From the NCBI GenBank assembly GCA_902805985.1, contig CADCUW010000322.1:1-15339 (forward strand): 15,339 nt of DNA, read 5' to 3'. Positions 1 to 7,415 of the stretch are shown piece by piece. Below the pieces are notes generated by a model. It saw nothing but the letters and a program-made list of their open reading frames with translations. It was not told where the DNA came from and searched no databases. Source of the DNA: an uncultured Rubrobacteraceae bacterium. Lineage in GTDB: Bacteria; Actinomycetota; Rubrobacteria; Rubrobacterales; Rubrobacteraceae. A program made the position numbers and the translations under genes. Each line of letters opens with the position of its first letter. The stretch's first letter is position 1.

Positions 1-329
1 TCGAGCCACAGCTCCCGGCCCGGCGAAGCCCGGCGCGCCAGTGGGCGCAGCCGCAGCCCGTCGAGCCCGTGATCGCGGACCCCGCCTACCAGAAGCCCCA
101 ACCCGTCCGGTTCGCCGGAGGAGGTGGCGGCGCGGGCGGTGGCTTCGACGGCTTCGCGGGCAGCGCGGGCGCGGGCGGGACCGGTCTCGTCGGAAACGGT
201 GCTGCCGCGAACGGCGCCGGCGGTGGCGGCTTTGTCGCTGGCGGAGGCGCTGCCGGCGGAGGCGGCGCCCTCGGAGCGGGGTCCGCCGGGGGCGGCGCGG
301 GCAAGGCCTTGAAGGGGGTGTTCCGTTAG
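1..329 (+). CDS. C-terminal end of an unidentified protein with a Gly/Ala-rich tail (partial)
   Basis: The frame that ends at the TAG at 327-329 is open back to the window edge, giving 108 visible residues. The first ~40 are Pro/Gln/Arg-rich (QPQPVEPVIADPAYQKPQ). The rest is a Gly/Ala-dominated tail built on GGGGG, GAGG and GFDGF-like patterns, ending in a short basic segment (KALKGVFR). A GTG at 69 is the first possible start inside the window, but it has no Shine-Dalgarno sequence and the frame continues upstream, so I read this as the end of a longer gene. Two hairpins lie just downstream, so this may end a transcription unit. The tail is low complexity and gives no family assignment. Position before a transfer cluster suggests, but does not show, a type IV secretion component. 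Confidence 0.55.
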   Translation, partial: EPQLPARRSPARQWAQPQPVEPVIADPAYQKPQPVRFAGGGGGAGGGFDGFAGSAGAGGTGLVGNGAAANGAGGGGFVAGGGAAGGGGALGAGSAGGGAGKALKGVFR

Positions 330-341
330 CAGTGGCCGCGC

Positions 342-363
342 GGGCGGGGCTGCAAACCCGCCC
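342..363 (+). terminator. Hairpin after the first gene (possible terminator without a T-tract)
   Basis: Perfect 7-bp inverted repeat GGGCGGG / CCCGCCC with an 8-nt loop, starting 13 nt after the stop at 329. No U-tract follows, so it is not a classical intrinsic terminator, but position and strength fit transcript end protection or weak termination. Confidence 0.4.
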
Positions 364-394
364 CCGGCCCGGGGACCGTCCGCAACCGGCCCCC

Positions 395-417
395 GCCGGC
401 GGTCTCTGGCCGCCGGC
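395..417 (+). repeat. Perfect 8-bp inverted repeat in the leader of the nuclease gene
   Basis: GCCGGCGG and CCGCCGGC flank a 7-nt loop (403-409). The hairpin ends 30 nt before the Shine-Dalgarno sequence of the gene at 457. It could be a second terminator stem, a leader attenuator or a protein-binding site. I see no alternative pairing that would decide between these. Confidence 0.4.
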
Positions 418-456
418 CCGAACTATGACCGACCACACCATCTCCCGAGGAGGACG

Positions 457-2067
457 ATGAAGAGCTTTAGGAGCACCACGGCCCACACAAATCCCGCCTC
501 CCGCGCCTTCGCCGGCATGCTCGCTGTGGCGATCGCCGCCGCGGTCCTCGCCATGCTGCTCTCCCTCTGTGTCCCCCGCGGCGCCTACGCCCAGGAGACC
601 ACGTCCGGCATAGACGTCGGCGAGGACAGCGTCTCCATCAACGGCGGGCAGGTCTTCGCCGGCGACGGCTGCGCCAAGGCAGGCGACGTCGTCGTGGGCG
701 ACTGCGAGGAAGGAAAGGCCAAGAAGGGCGACGACCCGGCCGACGGCGGCGACGGCAGCTCCGGCGCTTCCGAAGACGGCACGGGGGCCGAGCCCTCCGA
801 AGACCAGTACGAAGGCGGGGACGGCTCCGAGGACGAAGCCGGCGAATCGACCGTACTCGAATCGACCGTGCACGAATCGACCACCTCCGGGGAGGGCGGC
901 GATGGTACACGGTCGCAGACGACGGAGACGACGACCGGGTCCACCACGGACGTCGTCGAGGAGTCCGGCGCAGGGCCCGAGCCCGATCCCGCTGCCACCG
1001 GAGACCCGGACGAAGGGTGCGCGGTCGAAGGTCCGATGGGGGAGACCACGACGACCACCGTCGAGCGGACCATCGACGGCGACACCGTCGAGACCCCCGA
1101 GGGCGCCGTGCGCCTGATCGGCGTGGACACCCCGGAGACCGTGGACCCCGGCGAGCCGGTGGAGCCGGGCGGCGAGGAGGCCTCCGGGTTCACCGCCTCC
1201 GAGCTGGAGGGCGAGCCCGTCGAGCTGGAGATCGGCACCGAGCCCGAGGACGACTACGGCAGGACCCTCGCCTACCTGTGGACCGAGGACGAGCGGGGCG
1301 AGCCGGTCCTGTTCAACGAGACGCTGCTGCGCGAGGGCATGGGCGAGCTGCTCATCATCCCGCCCAACGACGAGTACGAGCGCTGCCTGGCAGCCGCCGA
1401 GAAGGCCGCCCAGGACGGGGGCGTCGGGCTGTGGGCCGAAGACGCCGGCGACGCCGAGCCCGTCCCCGCGGACTCGCCTCCAGAGCCGGAGATCTCCGCG
1501 TCCGGGGAGACGTATTCCTCGCCGGAGGACGCGGCCTCCGACGACGCCCCGACGCAGGACCAGTACGCCGGCGAAGCGGCCCGCCCGGAGGACGCCGAGA
1601 CGGAGGACGCGGCGCCTAGCGCGGCCGAGGACCAGTACGAGGAGGCCGCGTCCGAGCCGACGCAGCCCGCCCCGACCGAGGAGCCCGAGGTTCAGGAGCC
1701 CGAGGTCCAGGACCCGGAGGTCCAAGAAGAGGAGATCCAGGAGCCCGAGATCCGGGAAGAGGGGGCCCGCGAGCCGCGGGTCCGCAGCAGCGAGCTCGCC
1801 GACGCCCCCGCTGAGTCGCCGGCCGAGGTCCCGGTCGAGGCGTCGGCGGAGCTTCCCGCCGACGACGCGAGCGTCCCCACGACCTCGGCGCCCCCCGTCC
1901 CCGCGGGGGCCGCGCCCATAACCACGCTGCCCGAGACGGGCGGCGCGTCGGTGGCCTCCCTCGCGGCCGGGACGCTGCTCGTCTGCTCGGGGCTCCTCGC
2001 GGCCCGGCTGGCGCGCACACCGCGCCGCTCGGGCAACGCTGCCAAGAGCGAGAGGGCCCGGCGCTAA
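457..2067 (+). CDS. Cell-wall-anchored thermonuclease-family (SNase-like) protein
   Basis: A 536-aa surface nuclease. Residues ~20-45 form a signal peptide ending AYA-QE. Residues ~50-193 are an acidic Ser/Thr/Gly-rich spacer. Residues ~196-327 match the staphylococcal nuclease fold: IDGDT (206-210), RLIGVDTPE (219-227) and DDYGRTLAYLW (265-275). R219, E227 and R269 align with the catalytic Arg35/Glu43/Arg87, and D209, D224 and T225 with the calcium-site residues, so activity on DNA or RNA is likely. A second acidic spacer contains seven consecutive pentapeptides of the EPEVQ type (409-443) and DQY motifs (also at 116-118). The C-terminus is a sortase signal: LPETG at 491-495, a hydrophobic stretch and a basic tail. 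AGGAGG lies 3 nt before the ATG. The gene is first in the run leading into the wall hydrolase. Family and anchoring are clear; the biological role is not. Confidence 0.88.
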   Translation: MKSFRSTTAHTNPASRAFAGMLAVAIAAAVLAMLLSLCVPRGAYAQETTSGIDVGEDSVSINGGQVFAGDGCAKAGDVVVGDCEEGKAKKGDDPADGGDGSSGASEDGTGAEPSEDQYEGGDGSEDEAGESTVLESTVHESTTSGEGGDGTRSQTTETTTGSTTDVVEESGAGPEPDPAATGDPDEGCAVEGPMGETTTTTVERTIDGDTVETPEGAVRLIGVDTPETVDPGEPVEPGGEEASGFTASELEGEPVELEIGTEPEDDYGRTLAYLWTEDERGEPVLFNETLLREGMGELLIIPPNDEYERCLAAAEKAAQDGGVGLWAEDAGDAEPVPADSPPEPEISASGETYSSPEDAASDDAPTQDQYAGEAARPEDAETEDAAPSAAEDQYEEAASEPTQPAPTEEPEVQEPEVQDPEVQEEEIQEPEIREEGAREPRVRSSELADAPAESPAEVPVEASAELPADDASVPTTSAPPVPAGAAPITTLPETGGASVASLAAGTLLVCSGLLAARLARTPRRSGNAAKSERARR

Positions 2068-2109
2068 CTTGAGACGCCGGCCAACGCCTCGGCGGGAGGA
2101 GGGTTAAGG

Positions 2110-4221
2110 ATGGCAGCGACGGGCGGTTCCGGCGGCCTCTCTGGCGCCATCCTGGCGGCCCTCGGTGCCGCCACGGTGGCCGGCACCATCACGGCGGCGA
2201 TCGTCACCGCCGGCGCCCAGCACACCCTGAACCAACAAGACTGCGCCTCGCCCGGCGACAACCTCGCCTCCCAAGAGGTCCCCACGAGCTCCGGCGGCGG
2301 GAGCGAAGCTGGCAGCACCATCGACGGCATCCCAGCCGACTACATGGAGCTCTACTCCTCCGCCGCCTCGGAATACGGGTTGGACGTCGCGATCCTCGCG
2401 GCGGTCGGCTACATAGAGACGGAGCACGGCGCCGCTATGGACACCTCCAGCGCCGGCGCCCAGGGCCCGATGCAGTTCATGCCGGAGACGTGGGCATCGC
2501 TGGGCTACGACGCCAGCGGGGACGGCACGGCCGACGTCTGGGACCCGGAGGACGCTATCCCTTCCGCGGCCAAGTACCTTCGCGACTCCGGGGCGCCCGA
2601 GGACTACCACGGCGCCCTGTTCGCCTACAACCACTCCGAAGCGTACGTCCGGGACGTCCTCGCCAAGGCCGACGAGTACCGGGCCTCGATGGACGGGGCG
2701 GGGGGCGGCGGCCAGATCGCGCTTATCGGCACGGCTCTCCCGTCGGCCGAAGACGTCGTGGCACCCGCGCGCACCCTGGCGGGCTTCGCGGGCAGCGCCA
2801 TGGGTAACGCCGTCGGGCCGTCGCTCGGGATGCGTCCGGCCTACGCCGCGGAGCAGAGCTGGGACCTCGTCGACGACAATCTCAACCTCCACTACGAGGA
2901 CTACTCCTCGTGGGGCGCCGAGGTCCAGAACGCCGACGACGTCTGGAGCGCTTTAGGCACCGTCAACGTAGAGCCCTCCCCGTCCGGCTCGGAGACGGAC
3001 CTCCAGATCGGCGACGGGGCGCTCCCGGGCGCCACCGGCGCGATGACCTACTCCGACGGCCGCATCGTCTTGGAGCTCTCCGGCGACTACCCCATGACCG
3101 GCGTCGCCCACGAGTTCGGCCACGCCCTGAGGCTCGGCCACGACTCGTCGGCCGAGGGCCTCATGGACGGCGATCCCACGACCCACCCCACCGCGCCGAC
3201 GGGCTACGACGAGGAGGTCTACTACGGCATCTGGGGCAAAGGAGGCGGAGCCGGTGGCGGAGCCGGCGGCGGAGGAGGCTCCGGGGGCGTCCCCGTCTCC
3301 AACACCGGAGAGCGGGGCGAAGCCGGCGGCGAGGCCGTCATGCCGATATCCGGCGCGGGCCCGGATTCGTTCACCGACTCCTGGTCCACGAACGAGGGGA
3401 CGGACTTCCGGGCCTCCGAGGGAACCGAGGTGAGATCCCTAGTCGGCGGCGAGGTCGTCCAGCACAACGGCTCCCAGGAGGAGTCCGTGGTGGTCGAGGC
3501 GGGCTACTCCGTCGGATCGGTGCGGGAGGACGACCTCGTCTTCATCTCGGGCCTCAATGGCAAGGGCGTCCGGGTGGGCGACAGCGTCTCCGCCGGGCAG
3601 AAGCTGGGCTCCGTCGGCGGCGGCGGCCTGCACCTGGGCCTCTACGACCCCACGGGGCAGAGGGCCGAGTCTGGCTCCGGGGCCTTCAGCTCGTTCCCGA
3701 TGATGAACTGGCTCGCGGAGAACGGCGGGAGGGCCTCCGGGTCCACGGCGCCCGCGCCCGCCTGCGAGAACCCCGAGAGCGCCGGCGGCTCCGCGTCCGG
3801 CGGGGCCGAGGGTGGTGGTAGCGGAGCCGGCGGCGGCGGCACCACCTCCGGCTCCGGCTCCGAGGTCGTCGCCAAGGCGGAGAAGTACCTGGGCGTCCCC
3901 TACCTCCTCGGCGGCCCCGAGGTCTGCGTCCCCGGCGAGACGATGGACTGCACGTGCCTGACAACAACCGTCTACGGGGAGTTCGGCTACTCGCTGCCGG
4001 ACATGCCGCAGGGGACGCTCGAGTACGGGGAGCCCGTGGACGAGCCCCAGCCGGGCGACCTCGTGGTCTTCCCCGATCCCGGCGACGGGACCGGCGGCCA
4101 CGTCGGGATCGCGACCGGTGGTGGGCAGATGATCCACGCGTGCCTGCCGTGCGGGGACGTCACCTACGGACCCATCAGCGGCGCCGGCACCCCCAACGGC
4201 TACCGGAGGCTCGTCGGGTGA
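2110..4221 (+). CDS. Multi-domain wall hydrolase: lytic transglycosylase, matrixin-like protease, degenerate M23, NlpC/P60
   Basis: A 703-aa PrgK/CwlT-type protein that should open peptidoglycan for a conjugation channel. Residues ~10-37 form an N-terminal membrane segment. Residues ~77-200 are an SLT-type lytic transglycosylase with catalytic-type E103 in IETEHG and the GAQGPMQFMPETW motif. Residues ~255-375 resemble M10 matrixins: HEFGHALRLGHD (H334, E335, H338, H344) plus a Met-turn candidate, LMD at 351-353. A Gly-rich linker follows. Residues ~400-535 look like an M23/LytM domain, but N428 replaces the first zinc His and G506 the first His of HxH; D432 and H508 remain. Residues ~583-703 are NlpC/P60 with C614 (MDCTCL), H664 (GHVGI) and H676. 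GGGAGGAGGG lies 6 nt before the ATG. SLT plus NlpC/P60 is known for Gram-positive conjugation hydrolases; the inserted protease-like domain is not part of the standard architecture. Confidence 0.88.
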   Translation: MAATGGSGGLSGAILAALGAATVAGTITAAIVTAGAQHTLNQQDCASPGDNLASQEVPTSSGGGSEAGSTIDGIPADYMELYSSAASEYGLDVAILAAVGYIETEHGAAMDTSSAGAQGPMQFMPETWASLGYDASGDGTADVWDPEDAIPSAAKYLRDSGAPEDYHGALFAYNHSEAYVRDVLAKADEYRASMDGAGGGGQIALIGTALPSAEDVVAPARTLAGFAGSAMGNAVGPSLGMRPAYAAEQSWDLVDDNLNLHYEDYSSWGAEVQNADDVWSALGTVNVEPSPSGSETDLQIGDGALPGATGAMTYSDGRIVLELSGDYPMTGVAHEFGHALRLGHDSSAEGLMDGDPTTHPTAPTGYDEEVYYGIWGKGGGAGGGAGGGGGSGGVPVSNTGERGEAGGEAVMPISGAGPDSFTDSWSTNEGTDFRASEGTEVRSLVGGEVVQHNGSQEESVVVEAGYSVGSVREDDLVFISGLNGKGVRVGDSVSAGQKLGSVGGGGLHLGLYDPTGQRAESGSGAFSSFPMMNWLAENGGRASGSTAPAPACENPESAGGSASGGAEGGGSGAGGGGTTSGSGSEVVAKAEKYLGVPYLLGGPEVCVPGETMDCTCLTTTVYGEFGYSLPDMPQGTLEYGEPVDEPQPGDLVVFPDPGDGTGGHVGIATGGGQMIHACLPCGDVTYGPISGAGTPNGYRRLVG

Positions 4222-4628
4222 GGCGCGGGACGCGAGGAGCATCCGTCAAGGCGGCGGCGGAGACCTCGCTCGGCAGGGCCTTCGCCGTGGCCCTCGCCGT
4301 CGGGCTGGCCTGGCCGTTCGCGCTGCTGTATTCGGCGAAGGCCTCGGCCCTCCTCCTCACCGGGGAGTGGGCCTGGGCTCCCTTCGACGGGCTGCCCGAC
4401 CCAGTCGCCGTCCTGGCGGCGTTGCCTCACGCGAGCCCGCCGGTGGCGCTCGGGGCCGCCGCGCTCCCCGGCGCGGCCGTCTTGTGCTTCGCGAGGCCGG
4501 CCCTGGGCCGCCACCTCTTCGGCCGCCGGCTACCGCCCGGCCGGGCCTGGGGGCCGGAGCAGCTCCCGCGCCTGGCCGGCGTCGGCGCCGCGCTCGTCCT
4601 GTTCCTCTTCCTGGGAGGCCTCTCATGA
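4218..4628 (+). CDS. Small membrane protein of the transfer cluster, unknown function
   Basis: A 136-aa protein starting at GTG 4218, which overlaps the stop of the wall hydrolase gene as GTGA. GGAGG at 4205-4209 gives an 8-nt spacing, supporting this start over any later one. It has three hydrophobic segments (~21-39, ~75-92, ~117-134) joined by short loops. One loop is rich in Trp and Pro (residues 51-62), another in Arg (94-109). I recognise no family. Its stop overlaps the next start by 4 nt, so it is almost certainly translated together with its neighbours, and the context suggests a membrane subunit or accessory factor of the secretion channel. Confidence 0.75.
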   Translation: MRRGTRGASVKAAAETSLGRAFAVALAVGLAWPFALLYSAKASALLLTGEWAWAPFDGLPDPVAVLAALPHASPPVALGAAALPGAAVLCFARPALGRHLFGRRLPPGRAWGPEQLPRLAGVGAALVLFLFLGGLS

Positions 4629-5452
4629 GATCCACGCGCAGCTCCGCCCGTCCCCGCGCCGGGCGATTGGGGCTCGTCCCGTACCTCTTCGTCGCCGGGG
4701 TGGTGGTGTGGCTCGGCATCTTCGGCGCCGCCCTCCTGTGGGGCGGCGGATCCGACGACGCCGCAACCGGCGGTCGGCCGGACGGCGGGGGGGAGGCCGG
4801 CTCCCTGGCCGCCGGCGCCGGGGAACCCGAGGTAGACGGCGGGACGCCGGACGCGTCCGGCGCGGGCGGGGCGGCGCCGGCCGAGCCGGCGTCCCGGGAG
4901 ACGCCGGCGGACGACGACTACGCCGAGGTCGACCGCGCCGAGGACGGCGGGGACCGCGGCCGCGGGCCCTCCGGCACCCGCCTGCCCCGCAACACCTCCG
5001 ACGACGGCGCGGCGCCGTACGACCCCCTGGGCACGGGCGCGGACCCCGGGACGCTCTCGGAGACCGACCTCTCCCGGGCCAGGATCGCCGCCTTCCACTT
5101 CGTGGACGCCGCCTACGACTTCGAGGGGAGTGGCCCGTCGGCGCGCCTGGAGTACCTCGAGCAGGTGAACCGGACCGTGGACGCCCCCGAGTTCTGGAAG
5201 AGCCCCGAGAGCCCGGGCTCCGACCCGGCCGAGCTCGTCGCCAGGAAGGCCGCCGAGTACGGCGTGGAGAACGCGGCGCTGTTCAGGAGCTTCCGGGTCG
5301 AGGAGACGTCTTCGGAGCGCGTGATAGGAACCGCCACCTTCGCCCTCGACGAGGGAAGCGGGGAGAAGACCTACGAGCAGCGCCTGGTCCTCGGCAGGTG
5401 GGCCGCGGTGTGGCGGGTCCTCTACGCGAAGCCGCTCGTGGAGGTGTCGTGA
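4625..5452 (+). CDS. Bitopic membrane protein, TcpC/VirB8-like (NTF2-like C-terminal domain inferred)
   Basis: A 275-aa protein. The ATG at 4625 overlaps the previous stop (ATGA), with GGGAGG 6 nt upstream. It has a short basic cytoplasmic N-terminus, one membrane helix (~18-40), a ~100-residue disordered Gly/Ala/Glu/Asp-rich linker, then a compact domain (~148-275). That domain begins ARIAAFHFVDAAYDF and ends with strands around VIGTATFAL and RLVLGRWAAVWRVLY. One helix, a linker and an NTF2-like domain of about this size is the architecture of VirB8/TcpC scaffold proteins of type IV secretion. I infer the fold from length, hydrophobic pattern and neighbours rather than from a diagnostic motif. 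Another NTF2-like extracellular protein remains possible. Confidence 0.72.
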   Translation: MRSTRSSARPRAGRLGLVPYLFVAGVVVWLGIFGAALLWGGGSDDAATGGRPDGGGEAGSLAAGAGEPEVDGGTPDASGAGGAAPAEPASRETPADDDYAEVDRAEDGGDRGRGPSGTRLPRNTSDDGAAPYDPLGTGADPGTLSETDLSRARIAAFHFVDAAYDFEGSGPSARLEYLEQVNRTVDAPEFWKSPESPGSDPAELVARKAAEYGVENAALFRSFRVEETSSERVIGTATFALDEGSGEKTYEQRLVLGRWAAVWRVLYAKPLVEVS

Positions 5453-5733
5453 TGCTCGCAACGGCGCTTGCCACGGCGCAGATCTCCGTCGCAGCACTCG
5501 CGCTGCTGCAGTCCGGCGGCAACGCCTGGGGGCCCCTGACGATGTTCGCGGTGGCCCTCTACGGCGGCGGCGTCACGCTCTGCTTCGTGATCGGCGGCCT
5601 GTTCATCACCACGAACATGCTCGGGCCGAGCAACCTCTCCAAGGGCGTGGACTGGATCGTCCGCGGCGTCAAGGGCGGCTTCTTCGGCCTGCTCGCCGGC
5701 TCCATCTACCTCTTCTTCGACAGCCTCTTCTAG
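5452..5733 (+). CDS. Small polytopic membrane protein, VirB2/TrbC-like candidate
   Basis: A 93-aa protein. GGAGGT at 5440-5445 is 6 nt from the ATG at 5452 and only 3 nt from the adjacent GTG at 5449, so I choose the ATG. The stop TGA of the upstream gene overlaps this ATG by one base. There are three hydrophobic stretches: ~8-20, ~28-52 (FAVALYGGGVTLCFVIGGLF) and ~74-90. The size, a signal-like first segment and two following helices with a short basic loop (SKGVDWIVRGVKGG) fit VirB2/TrbC-type pilin-like subunits. Position just before a VirB6-like gene fits too. VirB3/PrgI-like is an alternative. The family call is inference; the gene itself is well supported by translational coupling and codon use. 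Confidence 0.75.
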   Translation: MLATALATAQISVAALALLQSGGNAWGPLTMFAVALYGGGVTLCFVIGGLFITTNMLGPSNLSKGVDWIVRGVKGGFFGLLAGSIYLFFDSLF

Positions 5734-5755
5734 GGACCCGCGAAAGGAGCCCGCG

Positions 5756-7336
5756 ATGCCGAGACCCCGCCCCAGATCCCGCCGCAAGCCTCACCCTCCG
5801 AAAGCCCTCCGTGGGCGCCCCCGTCCGCGCGGCAGGGACAGCGGAGGGTACGCCCGAGGGTACGCGCCGGCGCTGCTTATGTGCCTGGCCGTCGGCTTCG
5901 CCCTGCTGACGTCCCTGGCCCCGGGGGTCTACGCGCAGTCTTCGCCCGAGGAAGACCAGGACGCCAACCTCACGGCAACCACCCCCGACGAGTGCGTGAA
6001 GCCCGACCCGCCGTCGGACAACGAGAACGCGAACAACTACATGGACGCGCTGGAGCGCTACAACGAATGCCTGGAGAGGACGCAGAACGAGGCGCCGGAG
6101 GGCGAGAACACCACGCCCGCGCCCGGGGAGACCTCCGACAACGATCCCACCGCCCAGAACGAGAACGCCACCGAGCCCGAGGAGTGCGTCGAGCCTCCCG
6201 CGCCGGACGACAACGACGATGCCGGCAACTACATGGACGCCAGGGACGCCTACGAGGAGTGCCTGAAGCGGACCGGCGGCGGCGAGGGATCGACCCAGGA
6301 GGGGGATGAGGACCCGGCGGGGGGGACCACGGGGTGCAAGGAGCCCGAGGACGACTCCGTGGGCGCCATGGAGAAGTACGAGGACTGCCTGGCCGAGCAG
6401 GGCGCGATGGAGGACGATGAGCCCGAGAGGCTCGCCGAGGACCCGGGCGGGTTCACCGGCATGGCCGTCGGCGCCTTTCAGGCGATACTCGAGTGGCTCT
6501 ACGGCGTCACCGTGGAGCAACCCTCCAAGGAGGTCTCCCGCCTCATAACCGAGGAGGCCTTCCAATCCCCGGACCTCGACGCGAACGGGATAGGCGGCTT
6601 CTACGAGAAGTTCTCCGACGTCGTGAAGCCCGGCGCCGTCCTGGTGATGCTCTACGTCGGCTACCTGATGATGTACCAGGGCGCCTCCTACAACGCCAAC
6701 GTCACGGTGCAGAACGTCCTGCCGAAGATCTTCGTCTTCTTCGCGATGATCGGGTTCCTGCCCGAGCTCATGGGCATGCTCAACGACCTTACCCAAGCCC
6801 TGAGCAAGTCCTTCGTGAGCCAGGGCACCGTGGAGACGTTCCTCACCGGGCAGGGATCGGCCGCGCACAGCGGCGTCGAGGGGGGCTTCCTGGCCGTGAT
6901 CGCCAACGCCGCGGCGTTCGTGATGATGCTCCTCGTCGTCTTCGTCTGCGGCATCAAGAACATCCTGCAGACCCAACTCTACGTCCTCTCGCCCTTGGCG
7001 ATGCTGCTGTGGGCAGCACCCGGGCTCTCCGACATCGCGGGCGCCTGGGCGAGGGCCATGATCGCCTGCACAACGCTCCCGCTCGTCTTCGCCGTCGAGT
7101 TCGCCATCGGCGCCGTCATGATCAACAACCCCGGCTCCGTCTTCGGCGAGGGCCTCGGCAACGACTCCGTCATAGGCTCCGTGATCGTCACCATCGTCGT
7201 GCTCTACGTCGTGTGGCGCACCCCGAAGCACATGCTCGCCTGGTCCCTGACGGGCTACTCCGCCTCCCCCGGGATCGTCGCGACGATGACCAAGTCCGTC
7301 GTGCTGAAGTCCATCCCGGTGCCAAGACCGGCCTGA
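5756..7336 (+). CDS. VirB6/TrbL-like polytopic channel protein with a paired-cysteine repeat ectodomain
   Basis: A 526-aa protein. AAAGGAG (5743-5749) is 6 nt from the ATG. A long Arg/Pro-rich N-terminus precedes a signal-type segment (~36-58) with a likely cleavage VYA-QS at 60/61. Residues 61-230 are acidic and polar and hold three repeats, each with a Cys near its start and an (Y)xxC in a helix: C80/C105, C144/C169, C194/C211. The first two share NYMDA and EY/AY-NECL/EECL patterns. From ~232 the protein is a VirB6/TrbL-like membrane domain with hydrophobic segments near 291-307, 323-342, 377-400, 408-421, 435-456 and 471-487. In type IV systems such proteins line the inner-membrane channel. 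The membrane domain is a confident fit by topology and context; the repeat region is not one I recognise. Confidence 0.82.
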   Translation: MPRPRPRSRRKPHPPKALRGRPRPRGRDSGGYARGYAPALLMCLAVGFALLTSLAPGVYAQSSPEEDQDANLTATTPDECVKPDPPSDNENANNYMDALERYNECLERTQNEAPEGENTTPAPGETSDNDPTAQNENATEPEECVEPPAPDDNDDAGNYMDARDAYEECLKRTGGGEGSTQEGDEDPAGGTTGCKEPEDDSVGAMEKYEDCLAEQGAMEDDEPERLAEDPGGFTGMAVGAFQAILEWLYGVTVEQPSKEVSRLITEEAFQSPDLDANGIGGFYEKFSDVVKPGAVLVMLYVGYLMMYQGASYNANVTVQNVLPKIFVFFAMIGFLPELMGMLNDLTQALSKSFVSQGTVETFLTGQGSAAHSGVEGGFLAVIANAAAFVMMLLVVFVCGIKNILQTQLYVLSPLAMLLWAAPGLSDIAGAWARAMIACTTLPLVFAVEFAIGAVMINNPGSVFGEGLGNDSVIGSVIVTIVVLYVVWRTPKHMLAWSLTGYSASPGIVATMTKSVVLKSIPVPRPA

Positions 7337-7400
7337 CGGAAGGGAGTGCGGCCTATGGAACCTTGCGTACGAACCCCGCACTGGGGTAGAGTGGCCGGCC

Positions 7401-7409
7401 AGGAGGTGA
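7401..7409 (+). promoter_or_regulatory. Strong Shine-Dalgarno sequence fixing the start of the 54-aa gene
   Basis: AGGAGGTGA is a 9-nt match to the 16S anti-Shine-Dalgarno sequence and sits 6 nt before GTG 7416. It is decisive evidence that translation begins there and not at the ATG at 7355 in another frame. Confidence 0.75.
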
Positions 7410-7415
7410 CGCCCC

